Source of the DNA: Candidatus Polarisedimenticola svalbardensis | Lineage (GTDB): Bacteria; Acidobacteriota; Polarisedimenticolia; Polarisedimenticolales; Polarisedimenticolaceae | DNA: 64,000 nt | Assembly (NCBI GenBank): GCA_014764515.1 | Contig: JACXWD010000002.1 | Coordinates: 78,760 to 142,759 of the forward strand | Reading direction: 5' to 3' | Part shown: positions 47,962 to 58,035 of the stretch, one piece after another | Numbering within the stretch: position 1 is the stretch's first letter | Layout of the letters: each line of letters opens with the position of its first letter | Notes under the pieces: model-generated | Database searches by the model: none | What the model was told of the DNA's origin: nothing | Seen by the model: the letters and a program-made list of their open reading frames with translations, nothing else | Position numbers and translations under genes: made by a program

Positions 47962-49007
47962 GATCCGCCCTCCTGCTTTCCGGCTTTCCCGCGGCCGCTC
48001 CTGGCGGCTCCGTCCGGGATCAGCATTTCAGTGAGCAGGGCGAGGAAGGCCAGCAGCAACGGGATCTGGAAACGTTCTTCATAGCGGATCCTCAGCACAG
48101 TACCCAGTTCACCGCCACCTTCACCTCTAAGATGTTCCACCAGGTCTTCGATCTCACCACCTGCGGCAGTGGAACGGCGGTAGATGCCGCCGGTCCGCCT
48201 GGACAGGTCCTCCAGTAGATCTTCATCCAGCCGTGTTGTGACCACCCTGCCGTCCCGGTCGGTTTTGAACCCGGATATCCCGCCTTCTTCGCCTGTAACC
48301 GGGATAGGGGCGCCTTTGAGGCTTCCGACGCCTACGGCGTGAACCACCAGGTTCTGTTTTACTGCGGCTGTTATGAAATCGTCCAGGCCTGCTTCGTGAT
48401 CTTCTCCATCGGTGATCAGCACGATCGATTTACCACGGTCACCGCCGGCCTTGTCGGAGAACCCTCTCTGCGCAGCCGTCAGGGCATCGGCCAATGCCGT
48501 GCCGGGTACCAGGTCGTACCGGATATCCGCCGCGTCAATGAACATACGGACTGCGCCATGGTCCAGAGTCAGCGGGCAGTTCAATACGCCTGCGCCGGAA
48601 AAGGTCACCAGTCCGATGCGGTCACCTGGAAGGCTCCGGATCAGGCTTTCGGCTGCCAGGATTCCCCGCCGGAACCGGTTCGGCGATACGTCTTCGCAAG
48701 CCATGCTCAGGGAAGTGTCCAGAACCACCATGATGTCGTTTCCGGAACGGGTCACCGGCTCCTGACGCCCGCCCCACTGTGGCCGGGCCGCCGCCAGGAC
48801 CCCGAACAGAACCATGACGAACAGGAGGCTGGTCTTGATGGCGCGCCGGGTGCTGCCGACATCGGAGGCAAACAGCGGGTAGTGTCGACTTCCACCTGCA
48901 AAATCGCGCAGGGCAGACCTTTTCCGTGAGGCAAAGAAAAGCTCGCCTGCCACGAGGACCGGCACTGCCAGTAGCAGCCAGAGCCACAGAGGCGAGGCGA
49001 ACCGCAT
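47958..49007 (-). CDS. BatB-like VWA-domain membrane protein
   Basis: MIDAS DTSLSM in DIMVVLDTSLSMACEDVSPNRFRRGILAAESLIRSLPGDRIGLVTFSG; N- and C-terminal TMs. Confidence 0.9.
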   Translation of the reverse strand: MRFASPLWLWLLLAVPVLVAGELFFASRKRSALRDFAGGSRHYPLFASDVGSTRRAIKTSLLFVMVLFGVLAAARPQWGGRQEPVTRSGNDIMVVLDTSLSMACEDVSPNRFRRGILAAESLIRSLPGDRIGLVTFSGAGVLNCPLTLDHGAVRMFIDAADIRYDLVPGTALADALTAAQRGFSDKAGGDRGKSIVLITDGEDHEAGLDDFITAAVKQNLVVHAVGVGSLKGAPIPVTGEEGGISGFKTDRDGRVVTTRLDEDLLEDLSRRTGGIYRRSTAAGGEIEDLVEHLRGEGGGELGTVLRIRYEERFQIPLLLAFLALLTEMLIPDGAARSGRGKAGKQEGGS

Positions 49008-49990
49008 CAGGGGATCCTCCGGAGCCGGGTGTTGGCCAGCATCCATTCCAGCAGGAGAAGCATGGCCGCTGCGCCCCAGAAGGCGGGAAACAGCTCGGCG
49101 TACTGGACGCGGACGGTGCTCTCGATCCTGGTTTTCTCAAGGCCGTCAATCACCTGAAACGTCTCTCTCATTCCGCCTGCATCGGTCACACGGAAATACC
49201 GCCCGTCGGTGGCGGCGGCAACCGAGCGCAAAAGTTCCTCATCCAGATCCATGCGTGTCAGCCGGATCGCGCCACGGTAAGGGATCGGGACATCGCCCTC
49301 GGTGCCGACGCCGATGGTATAGACGCGGATACCCAGCGCCCGTGCCGCTTCCGCCGCCGCTTGCGGGCCGATCTGGCCTGCATTGTTCCGGCCATCGGTA
49401 ATAAGCACCGCAACGCGACTGCGTGCGTCGGAGTGCCGCAGGCGGTTGACCGCCGTGGCCAGGCCCATCCCCATGGCGGTGGACGACTGTTCAGGCGGCT
49501 CCGCCTGGATCTCCTGCAAAAGCTGCAAAAGCATGTCGTGGTCCAGGGTCAACGGCCCCCGGGTCGCCGCCAGGGAACCGAAAATGACAAGGCCGATGCG
49601 GTCGGTGGGACGGCCTTCGATAAACTCGGCCACCGTGGCTCTTGCCACCTCCAGGCGGTTCAGAGGTTCGAAATCCTGGGCCATCATCGAGTAGGAGACA
49701 TCCATGGCGATAACGATATCCACGCCATGGGTTGTGACCGTCTCCGTGCTCGTGCCGGCCTGAGGTCGTGCCAGGGCCAGGACCATCAGAATCAGGGCCA
49801 CTCCCCGCATCCAGGGCAGCAACGCCTCCAGGTGGACCCACACCGATCCGCCCACCGATCCCAGCTCCCCTGCCGCCGGCAAAACCAGACGTGCGTCACC
49901 GGTCCTTCGACGGCGGATCAGCATCCAGGTCAGCGCCAGGGCCGGTCCGGTCAACAGCAACATCCATGGTGTGGCCAACCGGAATATCAT
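49007..49990 (-). CDS. BatA-like VWA-domain membrane protein
   Basis: VDIVIAMDVSYSMMAQDFEPLNRLEVARATVAEFIEGRPTDRIGLVIFG. Confidence 0.9.
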   Translation of the reverse strand: MIFRLATPWMLLLTGPALALTWMLIRRRRTGDARLVLPAAGELGSVGGSVWVHLEALLPWMRGVALILMVLALARPQAGTSTETVTTHGVDIVIAMDVSYSMMAQDFEPLNRLEVARATVAEFIEGRPTDRIGLVIFGSLAATRGPLTLDHDMLLQLLQEIQAEPPEQSSTAMGMGLATAVNRLRHSDARSRVAVLITDGRNNAGQIGPQAAAEAARALGIRVYTIGVGTEGDVPIPYRGAIRLTRMDLDEELLRSVAAATDGRYFRVTDAGGMRETFQVIDGLEKTRIESTVRVQYAELFPAFWGAAAMLLLLEWMLANTRLRRIP

Positions 49991-50943
49991 GCCGTGTCCC
50001 GCCCTGAAGTTTCCTGCGGCCGGGTGGCATCCACCAGTGCGTACGCCTCTTCCACGGTGGACCGGAAGTCTGACGCGCGGGGCAGATGATCGGCGAACTT
50101 GACCATGTCACAGCTTAGAAGGAGCTTCTCCGACTTCCCGATCGGATCGACGCCGGCGCCGGCCTGGCGGAGCAAAGGACCGATCTCGGCGGTGGTGCAC
50201 TCCATCAGTTCAACCCGGTACCGCCCGCCCAGATACAGCTTGAGAATTCTTGCAATTTCCTCGAAGAAAGGTCCGGCGTGCGCCGGATCGGCGTGGCCTC
50301 CTCGCAACAGCTCCTGGAGGGCCTGGTAAGCCCATTCATGAGGAGGCATGCGCTTGAACGGGTCCGCCGGCTGGGGAACGGCTGCCAGCCTGCCGGCATA
50401 CCTGCGCTGGACCCACCAGACGATGCCGGCCAGGATCAGGAGTCCGGCAAGGATCGACAAAGCCAGTACCAGGGCGCTGTAATCCGGAGCTACCGAACCG
50501 GGGCCTTTCAGGTCTGCAAGTTCACCATTTTCGTCGCCGGCGCCCAGAACCGATTCGATGGTGACCGCAACCGGTTCGGTAATTGATTCCAGAACCTCAT
50601 CCCCGGATCGGAGTTGGACGGTGAATGCCGGAAGTTCCAGTTCGCCCGGCTCGTAAGCCGCCACTCCGCCGGACCAGATCCAGACGTTTCCGCCATCCGG
50701 CTGTGGCTCCTGGCTCCAGTTGCCGTCCAGTACGGTAAACGGACCGATGGTATCCGGCAGTGCAACCGGTTCCCATGAGTCGGCCCCGCTCCCTGCCGCT
50801 CTCAAGGTCATGGGAAAACGGTCACCGATGGTGCCGGCCTTTTGTGGAAATCCAACTAGCAGCTCCGGAGAGCCGGCGACCGCAGAGCCGCATACCAGGA
50901 TCAGGACGATCACGGCCAGGATTCGTGTTCCACGAGCCGACAC
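49987..50943 (-). CDS. Bat-operon membrane protein of unknown function
   Basis: Signal-peptide N-terminus, central TM (ALVLALSILAGLLILAGIVWWV), C-terminal helical region; located between DUF58 and BatA genes. Confidence 0.7.
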   Translation of the reverse strand: MSARGTRILAVIVLILVCGSAVAGSPELLVGFPQKAGTIGDRFPMTLRAAGSGADSWEPVALPDTIGPFTVLDGNWSQEPQPDGGNVWIWSGGVAAYEPGELELPAFTVQLRSGDEVLESITEPVAVTIESVLGAGDENGELADLKGPGSVAPDYSALVLALSILAGLLILAGIVWWVQRRYAGRLAAVPQPADPFKRMPPHEWAYQALQELLRGGHADPAHAGPFFEEIARILKLYLGGRYRVELMECTTAEIGPLLRQAGAGVDPIGKSEKLLLSCDMVKFADHLPRASDFRSTVEEAYALVDATRPQETSGRDTA

Positions 50944-51830
50944 CTAGAACCCTCCAGCCTCGGCCCGCCGGGCCCGCGTACGGAAAAACCGAACCAGGTG
51001 TTTCTCGTAATCTTCGCCGGTATCCAGTTCCAGCATTTCGATGCCGCTTTTGCGCACGGTTTCCCTTATCTCAAGTTCCCGGCGTTCAGCCCAGGAGGCG
51101 TACTCCGACCGCACCCTGCTGCTGCCGGCGTCCAATATCCTGCGTTCCCCTGTTTCCGGATCCGCAACGGCAACCAGGCCGGTAGAGGGGAGCTCCGATT
51201 CCCTCGGGTCGCTGACGCGGATCCCCACCACATCGTGCTTGCGGGCCACGGTCCGGAGAACGGTGTCATAGCTGCGGTCCTGGAAATCGGAGACCAGAAA
51301 CACAACGGCGCGTTTCTTGAGGACATTCCGAAGGTAGGTCACCGCTCCGGCGATGTCCGTTCCGGCACCCTGTGGCGAGGAGGCCATCAGGTCGCGGAGC
51401 ACCCTGAGCGCATGCTCCCTTCCCTTTCTTGGCGGAACGAAATGTTCGATCCGGTCGGAAAACAGCAGCAGGCCGACACGGTCGTTGTTGCGGATCGCCG
51501 AAAACGCCAGAAGCGCCGACACCTCGGTAGCCAGCTCCTGCTTGGTGGAACGTGCGGTGCCGAACCGGCCGGAGGCGCTGGTATCCACCGCCACAACCAC
51601 CGTCAATTCCCGTTCCTCGGTGAATTTCTTGACGAACGGTTGCTGCATCCTGGCTGAGACGTTCCAGTCAATGGACCGGACGTCATCACCAGCCTGATAC
51701 TCGCGCACCTCGGCGAATTCCATCCCCCTTCCGCGAAATACGGAATGGTAGGAACCTGCAAGACTCTGGTTCACCAGTTTCCTGGTCCGGATCTCAAGGC
51801 GCTGGACCTTCCTGAGAAGTTCCCCCGGTG

Positions 51831-51834
<4 letters not shown>
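50944..51834 (-). CDS. DUF58 (VWA-like) protein
   Basis: GSYHSVFRGRGMEFAEVREYQAGDDVRSIDWNVSARMQQPFVKKFTEERELTVVVAVDTSASG. Confidence 0.93.
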
Positions 51835-52817
<983 letters not shown>

Positions 52818-52884
52818 GCTGTCTCCGTTCGGCGGAGTCTCCGCCGGTATTTGTTGCATCCAAAGGCTTTACACAGAATTTCCT

Positions 52885-52913
52885 ATTCTAGGAACATCCG
52901 TCTGGACTGTCAA
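52885..52913 (-). promoter_or_regulatory. sigma70-like promoter of the moxR-bat operon
   Basis: Minus strand TTGACA-N17-TAGAAT. Confidence 0.7.
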
Positions 52914-53035
52914 ACCGGTCCGGACAACGGTTCTACGAACGGTAAGACCGTAAAGACTGGACTTTCATACTTTCGGAATTTAAATACCACTAGTGGACCG
53001 TCTACAGCGGCGGCCGGCTGGGAGGATAGGTCCGA

Positions 53036-54301
53036 ATGCAGAAAAAGCTCGCAGCATGGTTCCTTTCCGTAACGTTCTTATACGTTCTCGTCGGAACCGT
53101 CATCCCCCGCCTTCAGCCGGACCGCTTCTGGAGCGCCGCCCTGATCCTCTTCCTGGACCTGGTTATCGGCCTGAGCGCCGCCTGGCTGGCCTCGAAGATC
53201 CTGACACGGAGATTGCGAGAGCTGGCAAGTCTGGCTTCGGTCATCTCCGGAGGCGATCTCCGCCGCAAGGTTGAATCCGGCGGGCAGGACGAGACAACCG
53301 AATTGGCGGTGGCGATCAATACCATGCGTGAGAACCTGCTCCGCATCGTAGAGGAAGTTCGCGCCACCACCGCTCACATCAACTACTCGGCGTTGTCGCT
53401 CTCCAATGCATCGAAGGAGATCAACGCCAGTTCCGAGGAGATTACCCATACCTCGGAAGCGATCGCACGAGGCGCCGAGGAACAGGCCCTGGAGGTCGAG
53501 CAGATCACCGGTATCACCCAGCAGTTCGCAGGAACAGCAGAAAAAGTTGCCGGAAGATCCCGGGACGTCCACCAGATGTCCAGCGACGCCTCCAGCAGAG
53601 CGACCGAAGGCGGTGATGATGTCGGCCGCGCTGCAGACAGCATCGCAGCCCTGTCGGCCCAGACCGAACGTTCTCATCAGGCGGTCAAGGGATTCCAGGG
53701 TCGTGCGTCGGAGATAGGAAAAATCGTAACGGTGATCTCCTCCATCTCACACCAGACCCATCTCCTGGCAGTCAACGCGGCCATCGAAGCGGTTCGGGCC
53801 GGCGAAGAGGGACGGGGCTTCGCCGTGGTGGCCGAGGAGGTCAGCAGGCTGGCTGACAGTGTCCAGGAACTGGCCGGCCAGATATCCACCATCAGCACCG
53901 AACTTCTGGATGGTGCCGGCACGCTGGCGGAGGAGTTCCAGGACAGCCTGTCCTCAGCCGGTGAGGTCAAGCGCCTGATGGAACAATCGGCCATGTCGTT
54001 CGACAGCATCATCGAAGCAATCCGGAACACCAACTCCCTCTCCGAGGAGATCAGCGGCCTGACCGGCGACCAGGACAAGGCGGCCAACGAGGTTGCCCGC
54101 TCCCTCCAGAGGATCTCAGCGGTGGCCACCAGCAACGCCAGCGGAACCGAAGCGGCCTACGCCGCCACACGTGGCCAGGCCGAGTCCACCGGGGAACTTG
54201 CCGCTTCGGCTCATGAGCTCGCACGGGCGTCGGAGCACCTTCAGGACCTGATCTCGGTGTTCAAAACCGGGGAACCGGGTCCACCGGACCAGCCGGTCTG
54301 A
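53036..54301 (+). CDS. Methyl-accepting chemotaxis-like transducer without obvious sensory domain
   Basis: Two closely spaced N-terminal TMs, HAMP-like segment, signalling tip [40 protein letters not shown]. Confidence 0.9.
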   Translation: MQKKLAAWFLSVTFLYVLVGTVIPRLQPDRFWSAALILFLDLVIGLSAAWLASKILTRRLRELASLASVISGGDLRRKVESGGQDETTELAVAINTMRENLLRIVEEVRATTAHINYSALSLSNASKEINASSEEITHTSEAIARGAEEQALEVEQITGITQQFAGTAEKVAGRSRDVHQMSSDASSRATEGGDDVGRAADSIAALSAQTERSHQAVKGFQGRASEIGKIVTVISSISHQTHLLAVNAAIEAVRAGEEGRGFAVVAEEVSRLADSVQELAGQISTISTELLDGAGTLAEEFQDSLSSAGEVKRLMEQSAMSFDSIIEAIRNTNSLSEEISGLTGDQDKAANEVARSLQRISAVATSNASGTEAAYAATRGQAESTGELAASAHELARASEHLQDLISVFKTGEPGPPDQPV

Positions 54302-54750
54302 TGGCCGCCGGGGATCAACCGGCTCCATCGCCTGCCGGGCCATCGGACCGCTTCCTCAGTTTCCGCGCCGGCTCCAGGCTCTATGCCATTCCCCTTGCAC
54401 AGGTCACCGGACTGGCCGATTGCGGCCCGGTACGGGCGGTGGCCGGAACGCCGCCGGAGGTCCTGGGTCTTTCCGAATGGCGAGGCCGTCTACTGACCGT
54501 ACTGGACCTCACCGGCCTGCTGGGCGAGCCTGAGAGTACCGGGCCGATGTGCCTGATCCGACTCTCGGGCAGCATGACCCGGACGGCCCTCCGGGTCCCG
54601 GCGCCTGTGGCACTGCTGACTTCCGGAGACGTTGTTTCCGAAAACAGTCATGAGGCGCATCGGGACCGGTACACCCTGGTTGATCCCGCCGAACTCGTTT
54701 CCCAGCTGGAAGCGGAAATCCTGGCCGGGAACCGGCCGGTGGAGAGCTGA
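54301..54750 (+). CDS. CheW-like adaptor
   Basis: RFLSFRAGSRLYAIPLAQVTGLADCGPVRAVAGTPPEVLGLSEWRGRLLTVLDLTGLLG; stop/start overlap with the MCP gene. Confidence 0.85.
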   Translation: MAAGDQPAPSPAGPSDRFLSFRAGSRLYAIPLAQVTGLADCGPVRAVAGTPPEVLGLSEWRGRLLTVLDLTGLLGEPESTGPMCLIRLSGSMTRTALRVPAPVALLTSGDVVSENSHEAHRDRYTLVDPAELVSQLEAEILAGNRPVES

Positions 54751-54758
54751 GGCCGGCC

Positions 54759-56675
54759 ATGGATATGGCTCGCTACACGGCACTGTTCCTGGCTGAGGCA
54801 GTGGACCATCTGGAGCAATCGGACGCCGTGGTTCAGCGCCTGGAATACAACGGCAGCTCCCCGGAAGATCTCAACGGACTGTTCAGGCATCTCCATTCGC
54901 TCAAGGGCATGGCTGCGACCATGGGGTTCGCCGACATGGCGAGGATTTCCCATGCCCTGGAAGATCTCCTGGATCGAAGCCGCAAGAATCCGGAGAACCA
55001 GACGGTCCCGTCGGAGGATCTTCTCCTGGTGTCCAGCGGTCTGGGCTACATCCGCACCATCGTCCGGAATGTAGGCAGTGATCGTCCAATGGAGAGCCCG
55101 GATGCTGCAGCCCTGGCCGACCTGATCCGCAGCCGGCTCGAAGGTACGAAACCGGCTCCAAAAGAAAATATCATCCCTCGGGAGCCGGCTCCCGCCCCAT
55201 CCCCTGCCGGCCGGGAAACGAAACCTTCCTGGGAGATCGAACTCCGCCTCAACGATGACAGCGCCGAATCCACCGGACAGGTGGTGGCCCTTGTAAACTG
55301 CCTGGGCGCCCTCGGATCTGTGCGGCACATCTCGCCTCCCCTGCCTTCTGCAGGCAGGTCCGGTTTCGGAAAACGGATCAGCCTGATCCTGGAAAGCGTC
55401 AGGGATCGGGAAGAACTGGAACGAATCCTCAAAAGCATGGATGCGGTACGGGGATTCAAGCTCACCGCCGGCCGCAGCGGCCTGAAGGCCGAGAAACCCG
55501 CCAGTCGCTCCGCCAGGTTCGTCCGGGTCCGAGCCGACCTCCTGGATGACCTGATGGAGAACGCCCTGGAGCTGACCCTGGCTCACGAGGACATGCCCGG
55601 CAAACTCGACGCCGGTGGAAACCCTGCCCTGGTCCGGCAGCTTCAACGGTGCAGGCAACTGGTGGACACACAGTATGCAACGCTGACCGAACTCAGACTG
55701 GTTCCGTTCGAGTCGGTTGCCAATCGCGTCAGGGCCGGCGTCAACGCCCTGGCCACGCGACAGGGAAAAAAGATCCGGTTCTGCATGGAAGGGCTGCTGG
55801 TTCGCCTGGACCGTTCTCTTCTGGAATCACTGGTGGATCCTCTCCTGCATATCATGCGAAACGCCATTGATCACGGCATCGAATCGGACCGGGAACGGAA
55901 GGCTGCGGGCAAGCCCTCCGAAGGAACCATCACCCTGAAGCTGTCCCGTGAAGGCAATGAAGTCCGGATCTCCATTGAAGACGACGGCCGCGGGATGCGG
56001 TCCTCGGAACTGCGCAACAGGGCGGTGGCTTTGAATCTGATGAGCCGGGAACAGGCCGACGGCCTTACGAACAGGGAATGCCACTTCCTGGTAACGCTAC
56101 CGGGTTTTTCGACCCTCAGCCGTGCCGGGGACGTATCCGGTCGGGGTGTAGGGATGGATGTGGTGCGCCACGAAGTCGAATCCCTGGGAGGCCGTCTGGA
56201 AATATCTTCCCGGCCGGGAGAAGGCACTTTGTTCGCGCTGGACGTCCCCCAATCCATGGCGATCATCCAGGCCCTCCTGGTGCGCTGCAGACAGGAGCTG
56301 TTTGCCGTTCCGGTGACGGCGATTTCCAGAACCGTGGCCCTCAAGGACACCGCATTGATCCGGGACGGAGACAGGCTCTACATCAAAAAAGGCGATAACG
56401 AGGATCCGATGCCGGCGATCGCCATGAATCGAAAGTGCGGCGATCCTGTCCCTGCAGGCGGTGTGGCCCTGCTGCCGTACGGAGACGGTGGCGAGGCGAT
56501 CCTGGTGGATGAGGTCGTGGCCCGGCGGGAAGTCCTGGTTCGGCCCCTGGACCCTCCCCTGCGAATGTTGAAGCGGTTCAGCGGCGCCGCCATGCTGGGA
56601 GACGGCAGCATCGCCCTTGTCATCGACCCTCGAAACATGGTCGCAGGCGAAACGGAAGCGGGACCCGGTTTCTGA
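54759..56675 (+). CDS. CheA-like histidine kinase (HPt + dimerisation + HATPase + CheW domain)
   Basis: HLHSLKGMAATMGF (HPt), HIMRNAIDHGIESDRERKAAGK, IEDDGRGM, LPGFSTLSRAGDVSGRGVGMDVVRHEVESLGGRLEI. Confidence 0.93.
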   Translation: MDMARYTALFLAEAVDHLEQSDAVVQRLEYNGSSPEDLNGLFRHLHSLKGMAATMGFADMARISHALEDLLDRSRKNPENQTVPSEDLLLVSSGLGYIRTIVRNVGSDRPMESPDAAALADLIRSRLEGTKPAPKENIIPREPAPAPSPAGRETKPSWEIELRLNDDSAESTGQVVALVNCLGALGSVRHISPPLPSAGRSGFGKRISLILESVRDREELERILKSMDAVRGFKLTAGRSGLKAEKPASRSARFVRVRADLLDDLMENALELTLAHEDMPGKLDAGGNPALVRQLQRCRQLVDTQYATLTELRLVPFESVANRVRAGVNALATRQGKKIRFCMEGLLVRLDRSLLESLVDPLLHIMRNAIDHGIESDRERKAAGKPSEGTITLKLSREGNEVRISIEDDGRGMRSSELRNRAVALNLMSREQADGLTNRECHFLVTLPGFSTLSRAGDVSGRGVGMDVVRHEVESLGGRLEISSRPGEGTLFALDVPQSMAIIQALLVRCRQELFAVPVTAISRTVALKDTALIRDGDRLYIKKGDNEDPMPAIAMNRKCGDPVPAGGVALLPYGDGGEAILVDEVVARREVLVRPLDPPLRMLKRFSGAAMLGDGSIALVIDPRNMVAGETEAGPGF

Positions 56676-56677
56676 AG

Positions 56678-57007
56678 TCAGGAAGCTCGCTCGATCATCC
56701 GCCTGATGGTTTCCCTTGGCGCCGCACCGACCAGCTGGTCGACCATTTTCCCGTCATCAAACAGGATCAGGGTGGGCACACTCCGGATACCGAACCGGTA
56801 AGGCACTTCTTCGTTGTCATCCACGTTGATGCAGGCGATGGTGGCACGGCCGTTGATCTCATCGGCCAGCGCCACGAGATCCTCCTGCACCTGGCCGCAC
56901 CGTTTGCACCAGTCCGCCCAGAAATCAACCAGAACGATCCTGCTGCCTTCCCGAACCTGCTGATCGAAGGTTTTGTCGTTCAGTTCGATGAGTTTCCCCG
57001 CTGACAT
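56678..57007 (-). CDS. Thioredoxin-like protein with WCKRC active site
   Basis: IVLVDFWADWCKRCGQVQEDLVALADEINGRATIACINVDDNEEVPYRFGIRSVPTLILFDDGK. Confidence 0.92.
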   Translation of the reverse strand: MSAGKLIELNDKTFDQQVREGSRIVLVDFWADWCKRCGQVQEDLVALADEINGRATIACINVDDNEEVPYRFGIRSVPTLILFDDGKMVDQLVGAAPRETIRRMIERAS

Positions 57008-57121
57008 ACTGACTCCGCATCGGAATGAAACCCGGCGACTGGTGTAACATCCAGTGCGGGGCATCCGGCTGCCTCGCACAGTAGCGTAATACTGCGATTC
57101 CTTCCATGCCGGGAGCCGACC

Positions 57122-57949
57122 ATGGACCGACTGCCCAGGGCAAGAAAGCGCTTCGGCCAGAACTTTTTGGCCAGCGCCGGAACCATCGAAAAAATCAGCC
57201 GCAAGGCAGGCGAACTCGCCGACGGCGATGTCCTCGAGATCGGTCCTGGCCGGGGCGCCCTGACCGCCGCCTTGATCGAATCCGGCCTTCGAGTCACAGC
57301 GGTGGAGATCGATCGGGACCTGGTCGTCTATCTTCGGGACCGTTTCCGGGAATCCTCTTTTTCGATAGAGGAGGCAGACATTCTGAAGGTCCGGTTTGCG
57401 GACCTTCTCGGTGGTCTGGACATCCCCCGCGCCGATCGATTTCTCGTGGTCGGGAATCTGCCCTACAACATTTCCAAACCGGTAGTCCGGAAACTTGTTG
57501 ATGAGAGAGAGACCGTTTCGGGCGCCGTACTCATGTTCCAGAAAGAAGTTGCAAAACGGTTGACCGCCTCTCCGGGCAGCAGGGACTACGGCCCTCTCGG
57601 CATCTTCGCAGGATTGTTCTACAGGATTCAGGCCTGGTTCGACCTGGCGCCGGGGAATTTCCGGCCGGCTCCCAAAGTGACCTCTACCGTCACCCTCTGG
57701 GAAAGGCGTGATGATCCCTTTCTGGATCCGGCATCCGAACAGCGGTTCAGAACCTGTCTTGAAGTCTGCTTCAGGAACCGGCGCCAGACCCTGTTCAACA
57801 ACCTGAGACACGGACTTGCCGGAGGTGAACCGGCTGCCCGGGAACTCCTGGAAGAGGCCGATCTGGACGGCCGCGCCCGTGCAGAGAGCCTTGAGCCTGC
57901 GACATTCCACTCCCTGGCCCGCCTCTGGCCCGAGGCCCTGCCCGAATAG
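57122..57949 (+). CDS. rsmA: 16S rRNA (adenine1518-N6/adenine1519-N6)-dimethyltransferase
   Basis: ARKRFGQNFLASAGTIEKI, VLEIGPGRGALTAAL, VVGNLPYNISKPVV. Confidence 0.95.
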   Translation: MDRLPRARKRFGQNFLASAGTIEKISRKAGELADGDVLEIGPGRGALTAALIESGLRVTAVEIDRDLVVYLRDRFRESSFSIEEADILKVRFADLLGGLDIPRADRFLVVGNLPYNISKPVVRKLVDERETVSGAVLMFQKEVAKRLTASPGSRDYGPLGIFAGLFYRIQAWFDLAPGNFRPAPKVTSTVTLWERRDDPFLDPASEQRFRTCLEVCFRNRRQTLFNNLRHGLAGGEPAARELLEEADLDGRARAESLEPATFHSLARLWPEALPE

Positions 57950-57952
57950 TAC

Positions 57953-57969
57953 CGGGCGGCGATCGCCCG
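57953..57969 (+). terminator. Short GC hairpin downstream of rsmA (weak terminator candidate)
   Basis: CGGGCG-GCGAT-CGCCCG; no strong T-tract. Confidence 0.25.
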
Positions 57970-58035
57970 TTCAGCAGGCCGATTCTGATATATTTTCCAC
58001 CTCGCCCGACCCTGAGCAACGGAACTGGAGCGGTT

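Noticed and set aside
48926-50089. 387-aa plus-strand ORF opposite batA/batB
   Set aside because: Shadow ORF; the opposite strand has intact VWA MIDAS motifs.
57008-57910. N-terminal extension of the thioredoxin ORF (410 aa)
   Set aside because: It is the antisense of rsmA; the true start is MSAGKLIEL at 57007.
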